Positions 6,951 to 14,625 of a stretch of DNA of 15,787 bases are shown here, piece after piece (the first letter of the stretch is position 1; each line of letters starts with the position of its first letter). The notes below the pieces were generated by a model, which did not search any database, had not been told where the DNA came from, and saw only the letters and a list, made by a program, of their open reading frames with translations. Where the stretch lies: the NCBI GenBank assembly GCA_040758525.1, contig JBFLVQ010000144.1, positions 1 through 15,787 on the forward strand. The letters run 5' to 3'. Source of the DNA: JBFLVQ01 sp040758525. GTDB taxonomy: Bacteria > Acidobacteriota > Blastocatellia > Chloracidobacteriales > JADJPF01. A program made the position numbers and the translations under genes.

Positions 6951-9900
6951 ATGGCCAGCAAAAACAAGATAGATCTATCGGCATCCTCGACTGATGATAC
7001 CGTACTGGCAGCCAGTGATCCTGCTTCCTCATTATCCCACACAGTTGTGGCACAATCAGGCTTATCTGCTACCTTACCACGCTCCCTATATGCTGGTTCA
7101 CGCTTAGATCCCACGCTGCTTGCCCAAGCCGAGCAACAAATCTCTTATGACTGGGCAATAGGCGATCTGATCTTAGATCTCTATCAGGTTACAGAACTGC
7201 TGGGTGCTGGAGGTATGGGCAAAGTCTACAAGGTACGCCATCAGGGCTGGCAGTTGGATCTGGTTGTTAAGAGCCCTAGATCAGAGATCTTTGCCCAGCT
7301 AGGCGGCAAACAGAACTTTATTAATGAGGCAGAGACTTGGGTAAATCTATGTCTACATCCACATATTGTTAGCTGCTACTATGTGCGCACATTAGGAGGA
7401 ATACCACGCGTTTTTGCTGAGTATGTAGAGGGTGGTAGCCTTTCCGATTGGATACGTAATGGCAGGCTTTACGAAGGAGGAAAAGAGGCAGCATTAGAAA
7501 GAATCTTGGATATCGCGATACAGTTCGCCTGGGGTCTACATTATGCACATGAACAGGGACTGGTACATCAGGATATAAAACCAGCCAACCTGATGCTGAC
7601 ACGTGATGGCCAAGCCAAGGTCACTGACTTTGGTCTCGCAAAGGCACGCGGTATCGTAGAAAGACGTGACAGACCACAAGCTAGTGAGAATATGGTGAGT
7701 GTAGTAGGAATGACGCCAGCCTACTGTTCGCCAGAACAAGCAAGTGGACAACCACTCTCACACAAGACTGATATCTGGTCCTGGGGTCTTTCAATACTTG
7801 AAATGTTCAATGGTGAGGTGAATTGGCTAGCTGGTCAGGTAGCTGCTGAAGCGTTACAAAACTATCTGGAGACTGGCAGTGAATCACAGCTTATCCCTCA
7901 AATGCCAAATTCTATCGCACAACTGTTACAAGACTGTTTTCAAAAGGATATTGCCCTACGACCGCTAAACATGCTGGCAGTTGCAGCAGTGTTACAAAGC
8001 AGCTATCAAGAGATTACTGGCAAGACCTATTTCCGCACACTACCTAAGGCAGGTCGAGGCACCGCTGATAGTCTTAACAACCGAGCCCTCTCCTATCTAG
8101 ATTTAGGCAAGGAAGCAGAAGCACAGACAGCCTGGCAGCAAGCTTGCCAGGTTGACCCTCAGCACCTGGAGACTATCTACAATAGTGGAGTAATACAATG
8201 GCGGCGTGGAGAGATACTCTACGAAACGCTAGTACAGAAACTTCAGTCGGCGCGCACAGTAAATAACGATCCTTGGCAAGCAAAATTCCTGTTAGGACTG
8301 GTGCATTTAGAATGGGGCGAGAAGTACAAAGCGGCATCGCTACTGGAGGAAGCAGCTCGACAAGCGCCTAATGAATCGGAGACTCTATACTATCTACAAC
8401 AAGCTCGTGCTAGTGATAACACTAAAAGCCGTTGTGTTAAAACTTTCAAAGCTCATAAACAGGCAACCACAACTGTTCATATAAGCACTGATGGAAATTA
8501 TGCTATCTCTGGCAGTGCTGATCGAACCCTACGAGTGTGGGAGATGGCAACAGGCCGCTGCCAGCGCTCTTTCGGAAGCAGTTCACAACTACCTAGCATA
8601 TTGTGGATAGGACTTACACTAATTTGTATTATCTCTCTCGCCATACCAGCCATCTCTTTAATGTCAAGACATATTAAATTGCTTGGCGTTGGCTATCTAC
8701 TCTGGCTGCTGGTGCTGGCAACAATAGGATTAGGATTATGGATAAGCTACCGCGCTTATCACTACTTCCTAGATAAGTACCTACGCAAAGGTCACGTAGA
8801 TACAATAACAGCAGCTTGCTTAAGTTCAGATGGGAAATTGGCTCTTTCTGGCGGCAAAGATAACATCATACGATTATGGGAAGTAGCAACAGGCCGTTGT
8901 ATACATACCCTACAAACACACGAAGGTAGTATAGGTTCAGTCTGTCTAAGTAACGACCAGTACCTAGCCCTGTTGTTACAAGATAATATTCTACGTCTAT
9001 GGGATGTGACCAATAGTCAATTGCTACAAACCTTCAAAGGTCACACACAAGTAGTAACCTGTGCCTCACTAAGTTCAGATGGGCGTTTTGCCATCTCTGG
9101 TGGCGTAGATAAGACGGTACGGATTTGGGATACCTACCAAGGCCATTGTGTAAACACATTAGAAGCACATAACCAAGCAATAACACTAGTCTGCTTAAGC
9201 ATAGATGGCCGCTTTGCCCTCTCTGGTAGTACTGCAGATAAAACACTACGCCTATGGGAGGTAGCAACTAGTCGCTGCTTATCTATCATTGAAGGTTTCA
9301 CAAAAGCAGTAACTTCAGCCTATCTAAGTGCAGATGGACATTTCGCATTACTTGGTGGAGAAGATGGAGAATTGAGTTTTTGGGAGTTGTCAAGTGCTAG
9401 CGCAGCTATCTGTCCTTTACAGATCTCTCGTCTACGTACACCTGGAGAATTGCTACAAGCTGAAAATAGAGTTGAGCAACTGCTTAAAAAGAGCGCAGAA
9501 GCATATCGGCAAGGACGTTTAGACACAGCACTGGCAATGGTCGAGGCAGCCCGTGAAATACCTGGTTTTGAGCGTGCTCAGCAAAACTTGGATGAATGGG
9601 CAAAGCTTTCCCTCTTCTGTAAACGATTGGGATTAAGGACTGCCTGGCTAGCAAAAACTTTTGAGGGACACCTAAATCCTATCGCGGCTGTGTCGTTAAG
9701 TCTGGATGGACGCTTTCTTCTCTCTGGTAGTGCTGCCCAACGTAGAGCCGTTTCCTGGTGGAGCAAACTAAAACCAGTTCTTAGAATCGCTCAGATACTA
9801 CTGATATTTATGCTGGCCTGGTTGGTCTGGTTGGTATTTACTACCGCGCTAAAAGGCACAGTACTCGGTTTCAATTCCCTGTTTGCCTACATAGGACAGA

Positions 9901-11834
9901 TTTTCTCATTAGCAATGCTCCTGCTGCTCACAATCATTATGTCAAAACATCTGAACAAAACAGAAACGGAGACGGGAGCAGAACTTAATGGCAGTAGTAC
10001 AAGAGGCGCTGAGAAACCAGAAAAGATCTTGCGATTGTGGGAGCTAGCAACTGGCAACAACTGGCCAATATCTGGTTGTCAAGAAGAGACACTTTCCATC
10101 CATATAAGCAGTGATGCCGCTTTTGCTCTCTCTGGTAGTGATAATAATGTAATGCGATTGTGGGAGTTGTCTACGGGCCGCTGCTATGCTGCCTTTCATG
10201 GTCATAGCGGTGCAGTTACTGCAGTCTGGCTAAGCAATGATTGGCGGTTTGCTCTCTCTGGCAGTACCGATCAGACACTACGTTTGTGGGAAGTGGCGGC
10301 TGCTAAAGGCCGTTGCTTACGCATCTTTGAAGGGCATATGGAGAGAATTAATTCTGTCTGTTTAAGTCTAGATGGCAGGCTGGCTCTTTCCGGCAGCAAT
10401 GATCAAAGTGTACAACTCTGGGATGTCGCGACCGGTCATTGTTTACAGATCCTTGAAGGCCATACAGGTAGCGTAAACTCTGTCTGCCTGAGTGCAGATA
10501 ATAGCTTTGCCTTTTCAGGCAGTGAAGATAGAACCATCAAGATGTGGGAATTGACTAATGGTCGTTGTCTACGAAGCTTCACTGGCCATAAAGGTAGTGT
10601 GCTTTCTATTGCACTTAGCGCAGATGGACGCTTTATTCTTTCTGGGAGTGTTGATAAGACTACACGTTTGTGGGAGATAGCAAATGGCCGTTGTTTGAAA
10701 GTTCTAGCAGGCCATACCAGTGCAGTAACCTCTGTCTGTCTAAGCGCAGATGGTCGTTTTGCGCTCTCCAGTAGTGATGACAAGACTATACGAGTGTGGG
10801 AGCTAGATTGGAAATTGGCAGCACGTGAAATGGCCAACTGGCATGAAGGAGCACGACCATATCTAAAAAATTTCCTTACCTTGCGAACTCCTTATACTGC
10901 TGATCTACCTTATCAACAGCCATCAAAAATTGAACTCCAATATGCCCTTACACGGCAAGGAACTCCTTATTGGCAAGAAGCAGATTTTCACCATCTGCTT
11001 TGGCAATTACAATGTGCTGGTTATGGATGGTTGAAACCTGAGGGTGTTTATCAAGAACTGATCAAGATGGCGGAAAAATGGCACGAACCACTGGCTCTAC
11101 CAGAAAATATAATCACAACTGATATAGGTAAGTTCCGCCTTAAGAAAAGGCTGTTTTCCAGACAGGCACTAGCTAGTGCGGCTGCCTTTCTCTTATTAAC
11201 TCTTTTTGCTGGCTTCTATTGGATGAGTATTAATCAACCTTTGGAACTTAATGATAAGAGTTGGCCAAGATACTATCCTAGCGATGGTTCACTATCATTA
11301 AGATCACCTTGCAAAATGGATGTGCGTAATATGCCGATCTCAACACAGGATCGCTACCTTATCTTTCAAGACAAACTCTACACTTGTGGTGGTGATGGAT
11401 TTGAAGTCCGTGTTGAGAAACTACAATGTACAGATAGCTTTCTCCCTGACTATGAGAGAAAGGGGGTCTTCGATAGTGTTAAAGACCAACAGCTCACTAC
11501 ACAAAGAGCTGCTATGGAACAAGAGGCATATCGATATGCTATCTACCGTGTTAGTGCATCGATTAGAAAGACTCCCGGTGTAACCGACTTAAAGCTTAGT
11601 AGTAGACTCTATCCACGGCTAGAGCTTCTCACCGTTGCACATGAACCAGGTCGCTGGTTGACAGGAGATTTTAATCTTAATGGTGTACCAAAAACGGTGA
11701 CAGGATTTGTTGCTATTGAAAGCTCCCGTATATGGACGATCTTCACAATCTATGATCGTGGCAACCTCAATGCTGGTATAGCAGCCAATATTGTACTTGC
11801 TTCTACGGAGTTTAAACTTCAGCCTCAACAGTGA
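6951..11834 (+). CDS. Giant Ser-Thr kinase-TPR-WD40 membrane protein
   Basis: 1627 residues. The kinase (about 77-350) has GAGGMG (85-90), Lys107, HQDIKPAN (206-213, Asp208) and DFG (226-228); the usual HRD Arg is Gln207. TPR-like helices span about 370-490. Thirteen WD40 repeats form two sets: six (about 497-815) and seven (about 901-1287), joined by a helical linker (825-895). Two membrane hairpins interrupt them. Helices 550-570 and 577-600 lie just after blade 1. Helices 943-966 and 974-996 split blade 7 between its SGS turn and its RLWEL strand. A module resembling one seen in other WD40 kinases follows (ARPYL...CAGYGWLKPEG, about 1290-1370). A fifth helix (1406-1427) leaves some 200 residues, with three cysteines, probably periplasmic. 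AGGAGG at 6939-6944 is 6 nt before the ATG. The kinase likely senses envelope signals; substrates are unknown. Confidence 0.92.
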   Translation: MASKNKIDLSASSTDDTVLAASDPASSLSHTVVAQSGLSATLPRSLYAGSRLDPTLLAQAEQQISYDWAIGDLILDLYQVTELLGAGGMGKVYKVRHQGWQLDLVVKSPRSEIFAQLGGKQNFINEAETWVNLCLHPHIVSCYYVRTLGGIPRVFAEYVEGGSLSDWIRNGRLYEGGKEAALERILDIAIQFAWGLHYAHEQGLVHQDIKPANLMLTRDGQAKVTDFGLAKARGIVERRDRPQASENMVSVVGMTPAYCSPEQASGQPLSHKTDIWSWGLSILEMFNGEVNWLAGQVAAEALQNYLETGSESQLIPQMPNSIAQLLQDCFQKDIALRPLNMLAVAAVLQSSYQEITGKTYFRTLPKAGRGTADSLNNRALSYLDLGKEAEAQTAWQQACQVDPQHLETIYNSGVIQWRRGEILYETLVQKLQSARTVNNDPWQAKFLLGLVHLEWGEKYKAASLLEEAARQAPNESETLYYLQQARASDNTKSRCVKTFKAHKQATTTVHISTDGNYAISGSADRTLRVWEMATGRCQRSFGSSSQLPSILWIGLTLICIISLAIPAISLMSRHIKLLGVGYLLWLLVLATIGLGLWISYRAYHYFLDKYLRKGHVDTITAACLSSDGKLALSGGKDNIIRLWEVATGRCIHTLQTHEGSIGSVCLSNDQYLALLLQDNILRLWDVTNSQLLQTFKGHTQVVTCASLSSDGRFAISGGVDKTVRIWDTYQGHCVNTLEAHNQAITLVCLSIDGRFALSGSTADKTLRLWEVATSRCLSIIEGFTKAVTSAYLSADGHFALLGGEDGELSFWELSSASAAICPLQISRLRTPGELLQAENRVEQLLKKSAEAYRQGRLDTALAMVEAAREIPGFERAQQNLDEWAKLSLFCKRLGLRTAWLAKTFEGHLNPIAAVSLSLDGRFLLSGSAAQRRAVSWWSKLKPVLRIAQILLIFMLAWLVWLVFTTALKGTVLGFNSLFAYIGQIFSLAMLLLLTIIMSKHLNKTETETGAELNGSSTRGAEKPEKILRLWELATGNNWPISGCQEETLSIHISSDAAFALSGSDNNVMRLWELSTGRCYAAFHGHSGAVTAVWLSNDWRFALSGSTDQTLRLWEVAAAKGRCLRIFEGHMERINSVCLSLDGRLALSGSNDQSVQLWDVATGHCLQILEGHTGSVNSVCLSADNSFAFSGSEDRTIKMWELTNGRCLRSFTGHKGSVLSIALSADGRFILSGSVDKTTRLWEIANGRCLKVLAGHTSAVTSVCLSADGRFALSSSDDKTIRVWELDWKLAAREMANWHEGARPYLKNFLTLRTPYTADLPYQQPSKIELQYALTRQGTPYWQEADFHHLLWQLQCAGYGWLKPEGVYQELIKMAEKWHEPLALPENIITTDIGKFRLKKRLFSRQALASAAAFLLLTLFAGFYWMSINQPLELNDKSWPRYYPSDGSLSLRSPCKMDVRNMPISTQDRYLIFQDKLYTCGGDGFEVRVEKLQCTDSFLPDYERKGVFDSVKDQQLTTQRAAMEQEAYRYAIYRVSASIRKTPGVTDLKLSSRLYPRLELLTVAHEPGRWLTGDFNLNGVPKTVTGFVAIESSRIWTIFTIYDRGNLNAGIAANIVLASTEFKLQPQQ
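8439..9396 (+). repeat. Six WD40 blades with a membrane hairpin after the first
   Basis: Blades begin KTFKAH, RKGHVD, QTHEGS, KGHTQV, EAHNQA and EGFTKA, and each carries a version of LSxDGxxALSG...LRLWE. A two-helix hydrophobic hairpin (about 8598-8750) separates blade 1 from blade 2, between the strand ending CQRSF and the next GH. Because the hairpin has two helices, the chain returns to the same side. Six blades is one short of the usual seven, so the ring may be incomplete or borrow a strand from a neighbouring segment. Confidence 0.8.
9651..10812 (+). repeat. Seven WD40 blades with a membrane hairpin inside the first
   Basis: Blades begin KTFEGH, SGCQEE, HGHSGA, EGHMER, EGHTGS, TGHKGS and AGHTSA. 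The last five are closely alike (CLSADGRFALSGS-type cores), suggesting recent duplication. Blade 1 is split: after SGSAAQRRAVSWW come two membrane helices and a charged loop rich in Thr, Glu and Lys, and the blade resumes at ILRLWELATG (about 10026). Repeated blades produce long open frames on the opposite strand that are not genes. Confidence 0.85.
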
Positions 11835-11837
11835 TCA

Positions 11838-11854
11838 CACTACGATAGTGAGAG
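11838..11854 (+). other. Hairpin touching a weak ribosome site
   Basis: In the 28-bp gap before the second FHA kinase, CACTA (11838-11842) pairs with TAGTG (11846-11850) around a 3-nt loop. The right arm overlaps the only ribosome-site candidate, GAGAG (11850-11854), 8 nt before the ATG. All other genes of the operon have strong purine-rich sites, so this last gene may be translated less or depend on coupling to the gene before it. The stem is short and could be chance. Confidence 0.3.
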
Positions 11855-11862
11855 AATAATAT

Positions 11863-13368
11863 ATGTCTGCCAAAGTGACATTGAAAGTAATCCGAGGTCC
11901 AATGCAAGGCAATATCTATACTTTCGAGGAGCATGACACTTTCATCTTTGGACGTGCATATGATTGCCATGCGCGTCTTCCTAGTAATGATAAATCGGCC
12001 TCGCGTCATCATTTTATTCTAGAGGTTAATCCTCCAGATGCACGTATACGTGATCTAGGCAGTCTTAATGGCACTTATATCAACAATATTAAGTATGGTG
12101 GTAGATCCATAGATGAGACACCTAGAGAAGCCGTTAAACGCCGTTTTCCAGAAGTCGATCTTAAAGACAAAGATCTTATCAGTGTTGGCAATACAGTATT
12201 CACCGTGCAGATAGAGATGTTGGCGGTCTGCTGTCAATGTGGTGTTGATATACCAAATAACTTTCGTAGAGCCTGCCAATGGCAAGCAGGTCTGTTTATC
12301 TGCCCACAATGTCGTGAACAGACCAGTCTTGATGCAACAGTGCCCAAAGCTGAAGATCGTACAATACCGATATATCTAGCAGGCGCGCGTTGCGCCAATT
12401 GTAATAAGCCTGTCTCCAGCGAGCTAGGTAATCGTCATCACGGAGACTACATTTGTCTAGACTGTCGAACCGACGCCACTGCCGATCCTGTACAGATTAT
12501 AATCAGTATGCTGAATCAAACTAGCAGTAGTGTGGCTTCTACACATAATGAGATAGATGGATATGAACCAATCAAAAAGCTTGGTGAAGGTGCAATGGGC
12601 AGTGTCTATCTAGCGCGTCGTCGCCTAGATGGAGCTGTTGTAGCACTCAAGGTGATGCTTGCCAGAATCGCGGTAGATGCAGAAGCACGCGGAAAATTCC
12701 AACGTGAGATTCAAGTAATAAGTCAACTACGGCATACTAATATTGTAGAACTGCTTGATCAAGGCTCAGTCGGCAGTGGATTCTATTTTATAATGGAGTT
12801 ATGTGCTGGTGGCAGTCTAGACACTTTGATTAAACGACATGGTGGCAAGCTGCCATTGGCACAAGCTGATCCAATAATGCGTGAGACATTAGCGGGACTA
12901 ACTTTTGCACATGAAAACGGCTTTGTACATCGTGATATTAAACCTGCTAATATTCTGCTCACAGCAGAATATGGCGGCACGATCAAGCTAGGCGATTTTG
13001 GCTTGGCAAAAAGCTTTCAGCTTGCTGGTCTTTCTGGTCTAACTGCTACTGGAACGGCAGGCGGAACACCCAATTTTATGCCACGCGAACAATTGATCAA
13101 TTTCAAGTATTCTAAACCTGTGAGCGATGTTTGGAGTATTGCAGCAACATTCTATTTCATGCTTACCGGTCAACCACCTCGTGAAATACTTCCTCATAGA
13201 GATCCTCTTGAGGTGATTCTACATGGCAAAGTTATACCTATTAGAGAACGTAATGTCGAGATTCCGGATAGAGTCGCTCGTGTGATCGATCGTGCATTGT
13301 CTGAAGAGATCTCAGAGCGCTACCAGACCGCCGGGGAGTTTCGTGATGCTCTAATCAACGTGCTCTAA
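11863..13368 (+). CDS. FHA / double zinc-ribbon / Ser-Thr protein kinase (second paralogue)
   Basis: 501 residues, with the same order as the kinase at 3439 and most residues of the kinase domain identical by eye. FHA (about 1-115) keeps FGR, SRHH and SLNGTYINN. The zinc-ribbon CxxC pairs are C123/C126 with C147/C150, and C177/C180 with C198/C201. The kinase has GEGAMG (241-246), Lys263, HRDIKPAN (356-363, Asp358) and DFG (378-380). It too looks active and soluble. The pair differ most in the N-lobe after the glycine loop and in the linker between ribbons and kinase. This gene ends the operon and meets the WD40 gene on the other strand with only 10 bp between stop codons and no terminator visible. 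Duplication within the operon followed by divergence suggests the two kinases have separate partners or act as a pair. Confidence 0.94.
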   Translation: MSAKVTLKVIRGPMQGNIYTFEEHDTFIFGRAYDCHARLPSNDKSASRHHFILEVNPPDARIRDLGSLNGTYINNIKYGGRSIDETPREAVKRRFPEVDLKDKDLISVGNTVFTVQIEMLAVCCQCGVDIPNNFRRACQWQAGLFICPQCREQTSLDATVPKAEDRTIPIYLAGARCANCNKPVSSELGNRHHGDYICLDCRTDATADPVQIIISMLNQTSSSVASTHNEIDGYEPIKKLGEGAMGSVYLARRRLDGAVVALKVMLARIAVDAEARGKFQREIQVISQLRHTNIVELLDQGSVGSGFYFIMELCAGGSLDTLIKRHGGKLPLAQADPIMRETLAGLTFAHENGFVHRDIKPANILLTAEYGGTIKLGDFGLAKSFQLAGLSGLTATGTAGGTPNFMPREQLINFKYSKPVSDVWSIAATFYFMLTGQPPREILPHRDPLEVILHGKVIPIRERNVEIPDRVARVIDRALSEEISERYQTAGEFRDALINVL

Positions 13369-13378
13369 CCATTGCCTC

Positions 13379-14407
13379 TTATTTCGGCATATCCCATAAA
13401 CAGAGAGTACCATCCATACTAGTGGAAAAAGCCTGCTCTCCATCCAGTGAAAAGGCCAGATCTACAATCTTATCTTTATGTCCCTGAAAAACTTGCATCT
13501 CTGCACCACTCTGCAGATCCCATAAGTGAATGGAATGGTTATTCTCATCTCTACTGAGAGCACGACTACCATCAGGGGAAAAGGCCAAGCCACTAAAGTC
13601 AGTTAGATTTATTGGAAGACAGTTGATCTTTTTACCGGTCTCAATATCCCATAGACAGATCTCGCCTTCACGCAAGGAAAGGAGGCGGAGGCTATTACGC
13701 GCAAACAACGCCTCTCTGAGTCCATCATAACCTTCTAGGCTGACACGTTTAATAGTCTGTCCATTCCGTTTATCCCACCAATATATGGTACCATCTACAC
13801 TGACAGAGGCCAACAGGTCGTTGTCTAAAAAAATTACATTTAGTACCGGCTCTTGATGTTCGCGAAACGAAAGGATCGCACGTTCATTGTAGAAGTCCCA
13901 TAGTTTAATAGTATCTTCTAACACAGATAGTTTAGGAGCATATTCTTTTACTTGCGATTCTATCAAAACAGCTATATTACTATCTGGAGAAAAGAGTTTC
14001 AGAATATGGCCATTCTTGAAATCGAGGACTACTTTACTGTTGTCTAGATTCAATAAATGGCAAGTATACTTACCCCGATAACTGTCACAAAAGATCGCCT
14101 GAACCTCATTTGGTAAAAAGCTGATGCTGCTGATTTCACCTTCGCTCGCTGTGTAACGCTGAATTATTTCACCCTTCTCTAGATCCCATAATTGTATCTC
14201 TTTGCCACCTGCACAGAGAGCACGGCGGGTATCCGGGGAGAGCGCCAATCGATAAATATTCTTGCCAGTCTGAAAGACTTTTGTTGGGCCACGATTCGGT
14301 AAGTGCAACTTATCTCTATCAAGCCCTAACCAGTTGTGACAAGAGAGGCCGACTATCGCGCTAAGCATAACTAGAGAGAAAATCTTTATTCTGTGTAGTC
14401 TATTCAT
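13379..14407 (-). CDS. Exported 7-bladed WD40 repeat protein
   Basis: A 342-residue protein with an N-terminal export signal: Arg/Lys at 3, 6 and 8, then a hydrophobic run (about 9-21) ending GLSC with Cys23. The Cys suggests a lipoprotein, but Gly at -3 is not the usual Leu, so a plain signal or anchor is possible. Residues about 43-342 contain seven WD40 blades, recognisable by QLWDL, LLNLD, KLWDF, YWWDK, CLWDI, HLWDL and CLWDM, enough for one closed propeller. No catalytic motif is present. The blades are more diverged from each other than those in the giant kinase and lack its LSADGRFALSGS wording, so it is not a recent copy of that gene. No ribosome site is seen at the proper distance. 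It could be an envelope partner of the kinase operon; that rests only on position. Confidence 0.87.
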   Translation of the reverse strand: MNRLHRIKIFSLVMLSAIVGLSCHNWLGLDRDKLHLPNRGPTKVFQTGKNIYRLALSPDTRRALCAGGKEIQLWDLEKGEIIQRYTASEGEISSISFLPNEVQAIFCDSYRGKYTCHLLNLDNSKVVLDFKNGHILKLFSPDSNIAVLIESQVKEYAPKLSVLEDTIKLWDFYNERAILSFREHQEPVLNVIFLDNDLLASVSVDGTIYWWDKRNGQTIKRVSLEGYDGLREALFARNSLRLLSLREGEICLWDIETGKKINCLPINLTDFSGLAFSPDGSRALSRDENNHSIHLWDLQSGAEMQVFQGHKDKIVDLAFSLDGEQAFSTSMDGTLCLWDMPK

Positions 14408-14469
14408 AAAATAAACAATTTCATCCTATATGGATGAGATGAAAGCCCCGCAGGGGTATACGCAACAGA

Positions 14470-14538
14470 TTATTTTGATAATGGAGATAATAAGATCAAT
14501 AGAACCATTAGAGAGGCCAAGAGTAAATATGATCTCAT
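14470..14538 (-). CDS. 22-residue hydrophobic peptide (candidate small gene)
   Basis: On the - strand an ATG at 14538-14536 opens a 22-codon frame for MRSYLLLASLMVLLILLSPL plus Ser-Lys, ending in TAA at 14472-14470. Its ribosome site AAGGAG (14550-14545) is strong and spaced 6 nt. A perfect TATAAT (14566-14561) lies a few bases further upstream. It would be a single membrane segment, or the signal-like start of a lost protein. It precedes the WD40 gene by 62 nt, so it could be a leader peptide for it. No family is recognised; the case rests on the translation signals. Confidence 0.45.
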   Translation of the reverse strand: MRSYLLLASLMVLLILLSPLSK

Positions 14539-14560
14539 AATAGTCTCCTTACTTTTTTCA

Positions 14561-14566
14561 ATTATA
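14561..14566 (-). promoter_or_regulatory. -10 box for the small peptide and WD40 gene
   Basis: The - strand reads TATAAT here. A start near 14554 would leave a leader of about 16 nt containing AAGGAG. The best -35 candidate (TTGCTT) gives only a 14-bp spacer, so the -35 is poor. No other promoter is visible before the WD40 gene at 14407, making this its most likely source of transcription. Confidence 0.4.
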
Positions 14567-14625
14567 GAATAAGCCTATCTAAGCAACCTGTCTTTTTTTA
14601 TCTATTAGTAGTATTCTCGCCAAGA

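Noticed and set aside
8439..10812. CRISPR-like or tandem DNA repeats
   Set aside because: The periodicity of about 126 bp is coding: it follows WD40 blades in one frame, and the repeats are diverged at the DNA level.
10436..10837. Long open frame on the - strand opposite the WD40 region
   Set aside because: Its translation is a periodic mirror of the WD40 blades on the + strand, with no ribosome site; it is a shadow of the repeat codons.
3439..13368. Type VI secretion regulatory locus (PpkA/Fha-type)
   Set aside because: FHA and Ser/Thr kinase genes are present, but none of the secretion structural genes (TssB/C, IcmF, ClpV, Hcp, VgrG) is in the window.
14430..14540. A 36-codon + strand ORF
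   Set aside because: No ribosome site, and it is antisense to the better supported 22-codon hydrophobic ORF on the other strand.
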